From assembly GCA_004553595.1 (NCBI GenBank), contig SFKZ01000004.1, positions 62,001 to 126,000 on the forward strand: DNA of 64,000 nt, given 5' to 3'. The notes below the pieces were generated by a model. The model was given only the letters and a program-made list of their open reading frames with translations. It made no database searches and was not told the DNA's origin. This document shows positions 34,453 through 43,995 of the stretch, piece after piece. A program made the position numbers and the translations under genes. Numbering within the stretch: position 1 is the stretch's first letter; each line of letters begins with the position of its first letter. Source of the stretch: Methanobrevibacter ruminantium. Its GTDB lineage: Archaea; Methanobacteriota; Methanobacteria; Methanobacteriales; Methanobacteriaceae.

Positions 34453-35754
34453 ATGATTTGGAATGAAAAAGCAGAATGTATGGAAAGGGAAGAAAAAGAG
34501 GAAATGCAACTTGCCCTATTCCAACAACAAGTAAAAAGAGTTTATGAAAATGTCCCATTCTACAAGAAAAAGTTTGATGATGCTGGATTCCATCCAGATG
34601 ACTTGAAAACTCTTGACGACATTAGCAAAATACCATTTACAACAAAAGCTGATTTAAGGGAAGCTTACCCATTCGGATTATTTGCTGTACCAGATGACGA
34701 AATTATAGAAATCCACAGTACCTCAGGAACCACTGGAACCCCTGTTGTATCAGGATATACCCAAAAAGATATAGACATATGGGGAGAATGTACTGCAAGA
34801 GCTATTGCTATGGCTGGAGGAGACAAAAACTCTAAAATTCAAAATTCATACGGATACGGATTATTCACTGGAGGATTTGGAATCGACCACGGTGCAAAGG
34901 CAATGGGTGCAACAGTTATACCAATGTCTTCAGGAAACACTGCAAGACAATTGAAGATTATGGAAGACTTCCAAAGCGATATCCTAACATGTACTCCTTC
35001 CTATGCAATGTATTTAGCAGAATCCCTTGAAAAAGAAGGATTCAATGCGGAAAGCATCAGTTTGCATGCAGGAATTTTCGGAGCTGAGATGTGGACTGAA
35101 GAAATGAGACATAGCTTAGAGGAAAAGCTTGGAATTACTGCGCATAACATTTATGGATTAACTGAATTGATGGGTCCGGGAGTATCTACAGAATGTGAAT
35201 ACCAAACAGGATTACACATACAAGAAGATCATTTCTATCCAGAAATCATCGACTCCGAAACTGGAGAACCCCTTGAAGATGGGCAAAAAGGGGAATTGGT
35301 CTTAACCAACCTTACAAGAGAAGGAATGCCTGTTATCAGATTCAGAACAAAAGACATTACTGCACTTAGAAGAGATAAATGCCCTTGTGGAAGAACCACT
35401 GTTAGAATGGACAGAATCACTGGTAGAAGCGACGACATGTTAAAAATCAAGGGAGTAATGGTTTACCCATCTCAAATCGAAGCTGCTATCTTGCAAATTG
35501 AAGGATTAACTGCAAACTATCAAATTCATGTTTCCAGACCAAAAACACTTGATGAAATTGAAGTGAAAGTGGAAACTTCTTCAGAATTGTTCTCTGATGA
35601 AATGAAGAAGATTGAAGAATTTGAAAGAAGAATTGCTAAGAAAATCCAAAGTGCAATTGGAATTAGTGTAGATGTAACTTTAGTAGAACCTGAATCCTTA
35701 CCAAGAAGTGAAGGAAAAGCTATTAGAGTGATTGATGAGAGGAACTTTGATTAG
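34453..35754 (+). CDS. paaK: Phenylacetate-CoA ligase family (aryl-acid CoA ligase)
   Basis: AMP-forming ligase of 433 aa. Core motifs: the P-loop HSTSGTTGTPVVSGYT, the A5-like HNIYGLTELMGPGVSTEC, and the C-terminal RTTVRMDRITGRSDDMLKIKGVMVYPSQIEA. In methanogens such ligases activate arylacetates (phenylacetate, indoleacetate) so that they can be turned back into aromatic amino acids with indolepyruvate oxidoreductase. Start ATG 34453 follows GGAGAAATTAT; the TTG at 34432 has no site. The ACT-domain gene follows after 49 bases, a common pair. Confidence 0.92.
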   Translation: MIWNEKAECMEREEKEEMQLALFQQQVKRVYENVPFYKKKFDDAGFHPDDLKTLDDISKIPFTTKADLREAYPFGLFAVPDDEIIEIHSTSGTTGTPVVSGYTQKDIDIWGECTARAIAMAGGDKNSKIQNSYGYGLFTGGFGIDHGAKAMGATVIPMSSGNTARQLKIMEDFQSDILTCTPSYAMYLAESLEKEGFNAESISLHAGIFGAEMWTEEMRHSLEEKLGITAHNIYGLTELMGPGVSTECEYQTGLHIQEDHFYPEIIDSETGEPLEDGQKGELVLTNLTREGMPVIRFRTKDITALRRDKCPCGRTTVRMDRITGRSDDMLKIKGVMVYPSQIEAAILQIEGLTANYQIHVSRPKTLDEIEVKVETSSELFSDEMKKIEEFERRIAKKIQSAIGISVDVTLVEPESLPRSEGKAIRVIDERNFD

Positions 35755-35803
35755 TTGAACTTTAATAAATATATTTTATATCAATTATTAAGAAAGTGAT
35801 AAT

Positions 35804-36235
35804 ATGAGTGTAAAACAACTTTCCGTATTTCTTGAAAATAAAGAAGGAAAATTAAAAAAAGCGGTTAATGCAATGTCACAGGCAGGAGTGAACATTAGAG
35901 CTCTTTCCATTGCAGACAGTTCCAAATATGGAATTTTAAGATTAATCGTTTCAGACAATGAAGTGGCAATCAAAGCTTTAAAAGAAGAAAAATTCACAGT
36001 CAAAGAAACTGATGTACTTGTTGTAGGGGTTAAAGACGAACCTAACGGCCTTAACACCATGCTTGAAATCCTTGAAAAGGAAAGCATAAATGTTGAATAC
36101 CTATATGCATTCGTAAGCTCTAAAACAGATGAAGCTATTGTTGTCGTTAAAATCGAAAACTATGAAGACGGTGTAAAAGCATTGAAAGATGCAGATGCCA
36201 ACCTCTTATCCAAAGAAGATTTAGCCGAATTGTAA
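35804..36235 (+). CDS. Tandem ACT domain protein (143 aa)
   Basis: Two ACT-type amino-acid-binding domains: SVFLENKEGKLKKAVNAMSQAGVNIRALSIADSSKYGILRLIVSD, then NTMLEILEKESINVEYLYAFVSSKTDEAIVVVKIENY. Such proteins bind amino acids and often partner the aryl-CoA ligase gene, as here. It may sense aromatic amino acids and regulate the ligase, but that is inferred from the pairing. Start ATG follows AAAGTGATAAT. Confidence 0.9.
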   Translation: MSVKQLSVFLENKEGKLKKAVNAMSQAGVNIRALSIADSSKYGILRLIVSDNEVAIKALKEEKFTVKETDVLVVGVKDEPNGLNTMLEILEKESINVEYLYAFVSSKTDEAIVVVKIENYEDGVKALKDADANLLSKEDLAEL

Positions 36236-36407
36236 ATCTTCTTATTTTCTCTTTTTTTAAAACTTTACTTTTTTAATTTTGCTATTTTCAGCTTTTTTTA
36301 TTATTTGTTTTTTATTTGCATATCTTTATCCTTTAATTGTTTTTTCTTGATTAATTTAAAAAAATTAATAATATGAAAATAAGATAAAAATAGCCTAATA
36401 AAATAAA

Positions 36408-36526
36408 AATAAGAAAAAAACAAACAAAGAAAATAAAAATAAGAAAAAATATAACTAAAAAGGACAGAATAAGAAAAAAACAAACAAAGAAAATAAAAAT
36501 AAGAAAAAATATAACTAAAAAGGACA
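36408..36526. repeat. Direct duplication with a 60-bp period
   Basis: Two adjacent copies of about 58-60 bases, nearly identical (for example CAAACAAAGAAAATAAAAAT at 36421 and again at 36481, and AACTAAAAAGGACA). The DNA is A-rich, non-coding and lies between convergent genes. Recent slippage or unequal exchange is the simplest cause. Confidence 0.85.
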
Positions 36527-36577
36527 AAAAAGTAAAAATAGTTTAATAGAAAAATAAAATATTCTATTAATAAAAAA

Positions 36578-36856
36578 TTAAAATTCTTTAAGCAATTCAA
36601 CGATTTCGTCTCTGCCATATCCTAATTTAACAAGAATAGCCTTAAGACTGTCAGAATTGCCCCACTTAACTTCTTTCCATGCTTTAAAATCGTTTCTGAT
36701 AATTGCGTTGATAACTAACTGCATAGTGATGAAGTCATCACTTTCAACTACCATTAAAGCATCTTTTTTATTGAACTTTCCATCCGGATCCACTAAATCG
36801 TATTTACCGGTTTCTGAATCTAATTTCATTATTGCACTGTCAATTTTAAAAGGCAT
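36578..36856 (-). CDS. Small hypothetical protein (92 aa)
   Basis: Unrecognised acidic protein, MPFKIDSAIMKLDSETGKYD then VVESDDFITMQLVINAIIR and KAWKEVKWGNSDSLKAILVKLGYGRDEIVELLKEF. It reads as an alpha/beta domain with a helical C-terminus and no cysteine or membrane segment. GTGGTG precedes the ATG region. It lies 67 bases downstream of the carB-end side but upstream on the other gene order: its stop is toward the tandem repeat, and it may share the car transcript's locality without a known link. Confidence 0.65.
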   Translation of the reverse strand: MPFKIDSAIMKLDSETGKYDLVDPDGKFNKKDALMVVESDDFITMQLVINAIIRNDFKAWKEVKWGNSDSLKAILVKLGYGRDEIVELLKEF

Positions 36857-36923
36857 TTTAACACCACATAAAATAAATAAGAAAGAAAATGGAGAAAATC
36901 TCCATTAAAAACTTTTTAAAAAT

Positions 36924-39900
36924 CTAAATATTTGCTATATGATCATTTAATGATTTGACTTTCAATTCATTCTCTTTAACAGCTTCAATTGCATTTAATG
37001 CTGCTCTTGCTCCTGCTAAAGTGGTCACATAAGGAATACCAAGTTCAATAGCTAAACGTCTAATGGTATAGCCGTCTTTAGAAGCCTGTTCACCATGAGG
37101 AGTGTTGATGATCATATCAATCTTTCCGTCTAAAATAGCTTCCTTAATGTTAGGAGTTCCTTGGGAAACTTTTTTAATTCTTGTAATAGGAACATCAAAT
37201 ATAGCATTAGCTGTACCTTTTGTAGCAAATATATTGAATCCTAAAGCATGTGCTTTGTCAGCTATTGGCTGGATTTTCTTTTGGTCTTGTTCCCTTACAC
37301 TAATCAAGAGATTTCCTTCCTTAGGCAAGTCCATACCTGCTGAAAGCTGTGATTTGTAGAAAGCAAGACCGAAGTTCTCGTCTATACCAATACTTTCACC
37401 AGTGGATTTCATTTCAGGACCTAAGATACTGTCGGATTCTGTTAATTTCAAGAATGGGAAAACAGATTCCTTAACCGCAACGTGATTGATCTTAATCTCT
37501 TTGGTTAAATTAAGGTCTTTGAGTTTTGCACCCATCATCAATGAGGTTGCAACTTTTGCAAGAGGAACACCGATAGCTTTACTTACAAATGGAACTGTTC
37601 TACTTGCCCTTGGGTTAGCTTCAATGATGTAAACTTTCTCTTCATCCAATTTAACTGCATATTGAATGTTCATCAATCCAATAACATCCAATTCTAATGC
37701 TAATTTTCTTGTATTTTCCCTAATGACTTCAAGCAAGTGCTCTGGAATTGTTTGAGGAGGTATTACACATGCAGAGTCTCCAGAGTGAACACCTGCCTCT
37801 TCGATGTGTTCCATAATACCTGCAATGAATACATCTTCACCATCACATAAGAGGTCAACATCAAGTTCAACAGCATCTTCAAGGAATTTGTCTACAAGAA
37901 TAGGGTGCTCTGGGGAAACCTTTACAGCTTCCTTCATATACTCTTCAAGTTCTTCTATACAGTAAACGATTTCCATTGCTCTTCCACCGATAACATATGA
38001 TGGACGAACAAGAACTGGGAATCCAATTCTTTCAGCTGCTTCTCTTGCTTCATCAAAGGAATTAGCCAACCCGTAAGGAGCTTGACGAATATTCAAATCG
38101 TTAAGCACTTCAGTGAATCTTTCCCTGTCCTCTACTCTGTCAATGCTTTCATATGGAGTACCTAATATTTTGACTCCTGCTTTTGCAAGAGGCACAGATA
38201 AGTTAATTGAAGTTTGACCACCGAATTGGACGATTACACCGTCAGGTTGGACTTGTTCAATTATTCCCATAATGTCTTCAAATGTCAATGGTTCAAAGAA
38301 TAATTCATCTGAAATGTCATAATCAGTACTTACAGTTTCAGGGTTGTTGTTTACAAGGATAGTTTCAATTCCTTGATCTTTTAATGCGAGAGAGGAGTGT
38401 ACACAACAGTAATCGAACTCAATACCTTGTCCAATTCTAATTGGACCTGCACCAATAATCAAGATTTTCTTGTTATCTGTTTTAATGAGCTCATTACCCT
38501 TGTCATAACTACTGTAATAATATGGGGTTTTTGCTTCAAACTCTGCAGCACAGGTATCTACCATCTTATAGGATGGCTTGATGTCAAACTTATCGAGAAG
38601 TGCTTTCACATCTTCTTCATCGATGCCTGCAAGTTTTGCAAGAGTGAAGTTAGAGAATCCTAATTTTTTAGCCTTAAGCAAGAATTTTTCATCTTCAAGT
38701 GCTTCTTTTGTTACTTGATTTTCAAATTCTACTATGTTTTCGATTTTGTATAGGAAGAATGCATCAATTTTAGAAAGTTCTGCAAGTTCTTCAACACTTC
38801 TTCCATCTTTTATAGCAGAGTACATGTGGAATAATCTTTCATCAGTAGGATTTGCTAAGTTATCTTCAGTGTATTCTAAATATTCAAATCCGTGCAATCC
38901 AATGTCTAAGGAACGAATAGCCTTTTGAATAGCTTCCTCATAGGTTCTACCAATAGCCATTACTTCCCCAGTTGCTTTCATTTGAACTCCGATTTTTCTG
39001 TCAATTCCCTTGAATTTATCAAATGGCCATCTTGGGATTTTTACTACAATATAATCGATGGATGGTTCAAAGGAAGCAGGAGTTTCCTTGGTAATGTCAT
39101 TTCTGATTTCATCTAAAGTGAGTCCAAGTGCAACTTTTGAAGAGATTTTTGCAATAGGATAACCTGTTGCCTTAGATGCAAGTGCACTACTTCTACTTAC
39201 ACGAGGGTTTACTTCAATGATCTTATATTCATTGGTTTCAGGATTTAAAGCAAATTGGATGTTACATCCACCGTTAATCCCCAAGTTTCTAATGATCTTG
39301 ATGGAAGCATCCCTTAAATTTTGACATACTTCATCATTAAGGTTTTGAATAGGAGCAACTACAATACTGTCTCCTGTATGGATACCCATTGGGTCCACAT
39401 TTTCCATGTTACATACAATGATACAGGTATCGTTCTTATCTCTCATTACCTCAAATTCGATTTCTTTCCATCCGAGAACAGATTCATCGATTAAAACTTG
39501 GTTAATGTAACTCATGTCAAGACCATGAGTGGTAACTTCAATAAGCTCTTCCTTATTATGAGCCACTCCACCACCAGTACCACCTAAGGTGAATGCGGGA
39601 CGTACAATTACAGGATAACCAATTTCCTCAACAGCCTCTAAAGCCTCTTCAACAGATTCAACAGCATGACATTTAGGAATAGGTTCATCCAACCTATCCA
39701 TAAAGTTAGCGAACAAGTCTCTGTCTTCCACATCTGCAATTGTTTGAACATCAGAACCAATAACCTTAATGCCTTCCAAAAGACCTAATTCTCCAAGTTC
39801 AGTTGCAATGTTTAAACCGGTTTGCCCTCCCATAGTAGGCAAAATAGCATCAATATTCTCTTTTTCAATAATCTGAGCAACAAGTTCTGGAGTCAACGGT

Positions 39901-40100
39901 TCGGTATAAACGGTATCTGCCATATCCATATCGGTTTGGATGGTAGCAGGATTACTGTTTACAAGAACAGTTTCCAATCCCTCTTCTCTAAGTGATTTAC
40001 AAGCTTGAGAACCAGAGTAGTCAAACTCCGCAGCCTGACCAATCTGAATAGGTCCAGAACCAATTATAAGCACTTTTTTAATATCCTCATCAACAGGCAT
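36924..40100 (-). CDS. carB: Carbamoyl-phosphate synthase large subunit
   Basis: 1058-aa enzyme with two homologous ATP-grasp halves that make carbamoyl phosphate from glutamine-derived ammonia, bicarbonate and two ATP. Halves begin KKVLIIGSGPIQIGQAAEFDYSG and KKILIIGAGPIRIGQGIEFDY. Each has the glycine loop region (VRPAFTLGGTGGG; VRPSYVIGGRAME). The C-terminal allosteric domain with FATKGTAN and MIINTPHG ends the protein. The ATG at 40100 is used: GAGAGGATAAT is its binding site, so the TTG at 40115 is too far upstream. It is the second gene of carAB and full length. Confidence 0.97.
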   Translation of the reverse strand: MPVDEDIKKVLIIGSGPIQIGQAAEFDYSGSQACKSLREEGLETVLVNSNPATIQTDMDMADTVYTEPLTPELVAQIIEKENIDAILPTMGGQTGLNIATELGELGLLEGIKVIGSDVQTIADVEDRDLFANFMDRLDEPIPKCHAVESVEEALEAVEEIGYPVIVRPAFTLGGTGGGVAHNKEELIEVTTHGLDMSYINQVLIDESVLGWKEIEFEVMRDKNDTCIIVCNMENVDPMGIHTGDSIVVAPIQNLNDEVCQNLRDASIKIIRNLGINGGCNIQFALNPETNEYKIIEVNPRVSRSSALASKATGYPIAKISSKVALGLTLDEIRNDITKETPASFEPSIDYIVVKIPRWPFDKFKGIDRKIGVQMKATGEVMAIGRTYEEAIQKAIRSLDIGLHGFEYLEYTEDNLANPTDERLFHMYSAIKDGRSVEELAELSKIDAFFLYKIENIVEFENQVTKEALEDEKFLLKAKKLGFSNFTLAKLAGIDEEDVKALLDKFDIKPSYKMVDTCAAEFEAKTPYYYSSYDKGNELIKTDNKKILIIGAGPIRIGQGIEFDYCCVHSSLALKDQGIETILVNNNPETVSTDYDISDELFFEPLTFEDIMGIIEQVQPDGVIVQFGGQTSINLSVPLAKAGVKILGTPYESIDRVEDRERFTEVLNDLNIRQAPYGLANSFDEAREAAERIGFPVLVRPSYVIGGRAMEIVYCIEELEEYMKEAVKVSPEHPILVDKFLEDAVELDVDLLCDGEDVFIAGIMEHIEEAGVHSGDSACVIPPQTIPEHLLEVIRENTRKLALELDVIGLMNIQYAVKLDEEKVYIIEANPRASRTVPFVSKAIGVPLAKVATSLMMGAKLKDLNLTKEIKINHVAVKESVFPFLKLTESDSILGPEMKSTGESIGIDENFGLAFYKSQLSAGMDLPKEGNLLISVREQDQKKIQPIADKAHALGFNIFATKGTANAIFDVPITRIKKVSQGTPNIKEAILDGKIDMIINTPHGEQASKDGYTIRRLAIELGIPYVTTLAGARAALNAIEAVKENELKVKSLNDHIANI

Positions 40101-40207
40101 ATTATCCTCTCTCAATCCACATTAAAGTAATAATTTTATAATTTTTAAAATTTTAATAATTCAATAATCAATTAATATAATCAATTAAATACAATGAAAT
40201 TCTAATC

Positions 40208-41287
40208 CTAATACTCCTTAATCATATTTCCAAATTCTTCAAACAAGACTTTTGTATCATTTGGACCTGGGCCAGATTCTGGGTGGTATTGGATAGTCCT
40301 TAAAGGCAATTCCTTATGAGAGAATCCTTCTGGAGTACCATCATTTAAGTTGATTTGGGTTAATTCCAAATCAGTTCCCTTCAATGAATCTGGAGTTATA
40401 GCGAATCCATGATTTTGAGAAGTAATGAAAACTTTTCCAGTTTGCAAGTCTTTTACTGGTTGATTTGCTCCCCTGTGACCAAATTTCATTTTATAGGTAG
40501 TAGCGCCAAATGTCTTTGCAATTACATGCTGACCCATACAAATACCAAATACCGGGAACTTGTTAATTAATTTTTCCACATTTGCAATTGTGTCAGTTAA
40601 TCTTTCTGGGTTTCCAGGACCTGGAGATACCATAAGTCCATTTACACCATAATCCAAAATGGTTTGATAATCAGTATCGTAAGGGAATAAAGCAACACCA
40701 ATATCATTTTCCAAGAAACAGTTAATAATGTTCTTTTTAACACCACAATCAAGAATAGCTACAGTTTTATCAAAGTCACCAAAAGTCTTTATTTCAGGAG
40801 TTGACACTAAAGGAACCAAGTCTAAATCAATGATGCTTTTATGCTCTTGAGCACGAGCTACAAGCTCATCATCATCAATCTCTTCAGTAGCGAGTGCTGC
40901 TTTAAGAGAACCTTTTTCACGAATCTTCAAAGTTAAGTCTCTTGTGTCGATATCTTCAATTCCAGGTACCTTGAACTCTTTCAAGAAGTCATCTAAAGTC
41001 TTCTTAGTACCAAAATTGGATAATTTCTTACAAGCTTCTCTCACTACAAAACCTTCAACCTGTACCTTATCGGATTGATACCATTCTTCACTGACTCCGT
41101 AGTTACCTTCCAAAGGATAAGTTGACATCAATATCTGTCCTTTGAATGACGGATCAGTAAGCGCTTCGGTATAACCAGACATACCGGTTGAGAAAGCAAG
41201 CTCACCTACAGTTACTGTTTCATAACCAAAGGCTTCACCTTTTAGAACAGTTCCATCTTCTAAAGCTAATTTTGCTTCATTTCCCAT
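40208..41287 (-). CDS. carA: Carbamoyl-phosphate synthase small (glutaminase) subunit
   Basis: 359-aa subunit that hydrolyses glutamine and passes ammonia to CarB. N-terminal domain: LALEDGTVLKGEAFGYETVTVGELAFSTGMSGYTEALTDPS. The class I amidotransferase domain has VFGICMGQHVIAKTFGA with the nucleophile cysteine and TIQYHPESGPGPNDT with the catalytic His/Glu. GGTGAAAAT precedes the ATG. The carB ATG follows after 107 bases, the same transcript in all likelihood. Confidence 0.97.
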   Translation of the reverse strand: MGNEAKLALEDGTVLKGEAFGYETVTVGELAFSTGMSGYTEALTDPSFKGQILMSTYPLEGNYGVSEEWYQSDKVQVEGFVVREACKKLSNFGTKKTLDDFLKEFKVPGIEDIDTRDLTLKIREKGSLKAALATEEIDDDELVARAQEHKSIIDLDLVPLVSTPEIKTFGDFDKTVAILDCGVKKNIINCFLENDIGVALFPYDTDYQTILDYGVNGLMVSPGPGNPERLTDTIANVEKLINKFPVFGICMGQHVIAKTFGATTYKMKFGHRGANQPVKDLQTGKVFITSQNHGFAITPDSLKGTDLELTQINLNDGTPEGFSHKELPLRTIQYHPESGPGPNDTKVLFEEFGNMIKEY

Positions 41288-41760
41288 ATTTTCACCATTT
41301 TATTCATTGTATTTAATCTAAAATAATCATCAAATTAAATAGCAATCTAAAGTATTTTCCATAAAAAATGATACTTTTTGCTAAATTAATTTACCTTAAT
41401 TATTTATGTAATTTATTTAATTTAAACTATTCTATAAATCAGATTTTTATAAAAAAATATTATGAAAAATCCATAGAATTTTATTAAATTTTTACTAAAC
41501 ATTACATTATAATATAATATCTATTATACAAAATATTTTAAGTTATCTATTGAAAAAATAAATTTTAGAAAAATAGGTTAAAAACAGTTAAATTGTTAAT
41601 AAAAAATAAGTGATTATTAATAAAAATTGAACAAGAATTAATGAAAAAATAAAAAATAAAAAACAAAAATTTGAGTTAAGCCTTGAGTAAATTCTAAATT
41701 AAGTTTTGATAAATTTTGAGTTAAACTTTGAATAAATTTTGAATTAAACTTTATTAGAAA
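41288..41760. other. AT-rich intergenic region upstream of carA, with degenerate repeats
   Basis: No gene in 470 bases. The part next to carA should carry its promoter. The part 41669-41760 is a degenerate repeat array. No leader peptide or pyrimidine attenuator structure was recognised. Confidence 0.5.
41669..41760. repeat. Four degenerate ~22-bp tandem repeats downstream of a hypothetical gene
   Basis: Units of the form TTTTGAGTTAAACTTTGAATAAA occur four times with substitutions, ending directly at the stop of the next gene. They are non-coding on both strands (stops in all frames). Confidence 0.7.
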
Positions 41761-42366
41761 TCAGCGTTCCTCACTAGAACATCTATCAAATTTCACTTGC
41801 TTTGAAATCTCTCTTTTTCTTTTTTCTGAAATCTCAGCATTCATTTGATTCATGAAATCATCAAATTTCTGTGAATCATTGGAATCATTACCTTTTCCAT
41901 CCAAATAATCCTCTTCATTGGATTTGAGAAAATCTGATTTGTTTAGATTGGACTTGATCATGGAATACCTTACAACCAATTCATCATAAAACCATCTGAC
42001 TGCAAATCCATCAGAACTGCTTAATGAGACTAAATGTTTAGTATAGCCATTTTTAGAATAAACGATAACTATGGAGGAATATAATGAAGACAAGTCAGAC
42101 TTATTAAGTTTCAAATCAATGATTTCACTATAAAAAATCTTTAGAGATCCCATGGATTTTCGTTGGAGCAATGATTTCTTTTTCAGTAAAATATAATTTT
42201 CCTCCAGTGCAGTCTCAGAGATGATGTTTGAACTCATGCAAGATCTTGAAAAAGCTTGAAAGTCCAAATCATTACCATCATCTTTAGAACTTAATCTCTT
42301 TTGTGAAAAAGAAAAATTAAGAAGATATCTAGAATCTGGGGAGTAATTAGAATTGTTTTGTTCCAT
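41761..42366 (-). CDS. Hypothetical protein with a PH-like middle domain (201 aa)
   Basis: Unrecognised. The middle (YILLKKKSLLQRKSMGSLKIFYSEIIDLKLNKSDL then SIVIVYSKNGYTKHLVSLSSSDGFAVRWFYDELVVRY) has the strand and final-helix pattern of bacterial PH-type domains. N- and C-terminal parts are Ser/Asn rich and probably disordered. The C-terminus (MNQMNAEISEKRKREISK) may be helical. It could be a membrane-associated scaffold, but this is speculation. GTGATATT precedes the ATG. It is the last of three minus-strand genes. Confidence 0.6.
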   Translation of the reverse strand: MEQNNSNYSPDSRYLLNFSFSQKRLSSKDDGNDLDFQAFSRSCMSSNIISETALEENYILLKKKSLLQRKSMGSLKIFYSEIIDLKLNKSDLSSLYSSIVIVYSKNGYTKHLVSLSSSDGFAVRWFYDELVVRYSMIKSNLNKSDFLKSNEEDYLDGKGNDSNDSQKFDDFMNQMNAEISEKRKREISKQVKFDRCSSEER

Positions 42367-42400
42367 AATATCACTAAGAATTAAAATTACAAATTTGTCA

Positions 42401-42805
42401 TTAAATTGAAGTATTAATTTTTCCCTCTAAAAAGTACAATAAAATTAAGTAAATCACCATTGATCCGAAATAGCAGATAACATCAATAAAGTCAAATATT
42501 GCTCCTGCTTTGATAAACAGTGCCACATATTCCCATACGAATGAAGCTAAGACAGTCACGATGATTATTAGCCAAACATTAGTCAATTTATAAGGATAAA
42601 CAAGATTTAAAAAGCTTAATAACACAACAATAGCTAGAAAATCATTGAAATAAAACATGAAAAACCAATTGATATCATGCAAAAAATGATTGTTCAATAA
42701 GTAAAGGGACAAACCTGCAATCAGGATAATGAGATTATATATTCTAAATCTTTTATTATTCTTCTCAAATGAGAATCTTTTAAGTAAAATCTCTAAATCA
42801 AACAT
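42401..42805 (-). CDS. Small integral membrane protein (134 aa)
   Basis: Four hydrophobic segments: YNLIILIAGLSLYLL, FNDFLAIVVLLSFLNLVYP, VWLIIIVTVLASFVWEYVAL and YFGSMVIYLILLYFLEG. The first ~20 residues are basic and cytoplasmic (LLKRFSFEKNNKRF). I do not recognise the family; a VanZ-like fold is a weak possibility. It lies between two other hypothetical genes and may form an operon with them. Confidence 0.65.
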   Translation of the reverse strand: MFDLEILLKRFSFEKNNKRFRIYNLIILIAGLSLYLLNNHFLHDINWFFMFYFNDFLAIVVLLSFLNLVYPYKLTNVWLIIIVTVLASFVWEYVALFIKAGAIFDFIDVICYFGSMVIYLILLYFLEGKINTSI

Positions 42806-42842
42806 TCAAATCAATTAGTTAGGAAAGCAAATAGTTTTCTAA

Positions 42843-43076
42843 TTAATCGAAAGTCATGATAAAAATAGCTACCAATAAAACAATAACCATTATAATAATC
42901 AATGAAGAAGTGTTACTAAATGAGATGGACTTATAAAACCCATTGACGCTTCCTTGATTATCATATCCCTCATATTCCCTTTGATTATAATCCCTTTTAT
43001 AATCCTCATTATCTGTTTCTATTATCTGCTTATCCTTTACTTCATAATCATCAATTTCAATAATGTCATCAGCCAT
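42843..43076 (-). CDS. Tail-anchored small membrane protein (77 aa)
   Basis: The first ~50 residues are charged and hydrophilic (DDYEVKDKQIIETDNEDYKRD); the C-terminus TSSLIIIMVIVLLVAIFIMTFD is a single membrane span reaching the end. It is therefore a C-tail-anchored protein facing the cytoplasm. No known family. It is upstream of the four-helix membrane protein gene on the same strand; functional link not known. Confidence 0.62.
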   Translation of the reverse strand: MADDIIEIDDYEVKDKQIIETDNEDYKRDYNQREYEGYDNQGSVNGFYKSISFSNTSSLIIIMVIVLLVAIFIMTFD

Positions 43077-43250
43077 ACTATCACATGCCTTGTTTCTGAT
43101 TAAAAATTTATAAATACTTTTATAAATAATTGTTTAAATAATTGTCTTAATAAATTATAGATATCTATAAAAATAATTAAAATAATAATTAAAAAATAAT
43201 AATTAAATTATGATTTAATTTATATGTTTTAAAAATCTGAAGGTGAAAAT

Positions 43251-43481
43251 ATGAACCAATTCTGTCCGAAATGCGGAACAAAACTTTTTGACCCTAATGC
43301 TAAATTCTGTAGCCAATGTGGAGCTAATTTAACTGAAAAAAAGGAAATAGATCCTAAGGACTTGCCAGAAGAAAGAATCGATTTAAGGGAAGGCATGACA
43401 AATAGAAACACTGGAATGTGGAAATCAACCAAATGGGGAAGACGAAAGAAAAAACCAGTTAATTGGGACATGGAAAAATAA
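43251..43481 (+). CDS. Zinc-ribbon protein (76 aa)
   Basis: The N-terminal MNQFCPKCGTKLFDPNAKFCSQCGANL is a double-CxxC zinc ribbon, the same kind seen at the end of the M48 protease in this window. The remaining ~45 residues are charged and contain WKSTKWGRRKKK. GGTGAAAAT precedes the ATG. It may bind zinc and nucleic acid or protein; specific role unknown. It starts the plus-strand half of the unknown block. Confidence 0.8.
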   Translation: MNQFCPKCGTKLFDPNAKFCSQCGANLTEKKEIDPKDLPEERIDLREGMTNRNTGMWKSTKWGRRKKKPVNWDMEK

Positions 43482-43529
43482 TGAATTCATACATTAAATA
43501 AATAATGAATTTATACATTGGATAAAATT

Positions 43530-43568
43530 AAAAAAGATAATTAAAAAAGATAATTAAAAAAGATAATT
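43530..43568. repeat. Three perfect tandem copies of a 13-bp unit
   Basis: AAAAAAGATAATT is repeated three times in a row, 33 bases before the ATG at 43601. It recalls the 14-bp triple repeat before the 77-aa gene at 10200, but the sequences differ. Confidence 0.85.
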
Positions 43569-43600
43569 ATAATATTGGTAATAATATTGGAGATTACAAA

Positions 43601-43948
43601 ATGAAAACAAAAGATGAAATTGGAGAAAAGATTGAATTATTGAATGATAAGATTGCAGGGTTAAGAGCAGAGAAAGATGAACTCTCAAATGAGCTTAAAG
43701 TAATCCTTGCAGGATCAGAATTGCAATCCATTATGTTAACAAGCACTTTAGTCAATTCTGAAGCTCAAAATCGTGACCTTCTTGAAAAGTTCGAGAGAAG
43801 GGCTGAAGAATTAAACAAAAAGTATGAAGAAGCATCCGTTGAAGAAAATATAGAAATGAAAAATCAAGTCCATGCTATGATTTGGACAAATGACATTAGA
43901 TTGGATACCATCAAATGGGTTCTTGAAGAAGACGATGACACAATTTAA
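43601..43948 (+). CDS. Coiled-coil hypothetical protein (115 aa)
   Basis: Almost entirely helical, heptad-rich: IGEKIELLNDKIAGLRAEKDELSNELK, then ERRAEELNKKYEEASVEENIEMKNQ. No catalytic or metal motif. GGAG with TTACAAA precedes the ATG. It is followed 47 bases later by the surface-protein gene and may be co-transcribed. It could be an oligomerising partner for neighbours; unknown. Confidence 0.7.
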   Translation: MKTKDEIGEKIELLNDKIAGLRAEKDELSNELKVILAGSELQSIMLTSTLVNSEAQNRDLLEKFERRAEELNKKYEEASVEENIEMKNQVHAMIWTNDIRLDTIKWVLEEDDDTI

Positions 43949-43995
43949 TTAAAAAATTTTTATTATAAGTTCATATTTGCTTAAGAGATAATACT

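Noticed and set aside
36301..36618. A 105-residue minus-strand frame rich in Phe and Tyr
   Set aside because: It is the translation of the A-rich 60-bp duplication on the opposite strand and overlaps the start of a better gene; low-complexity artefact.
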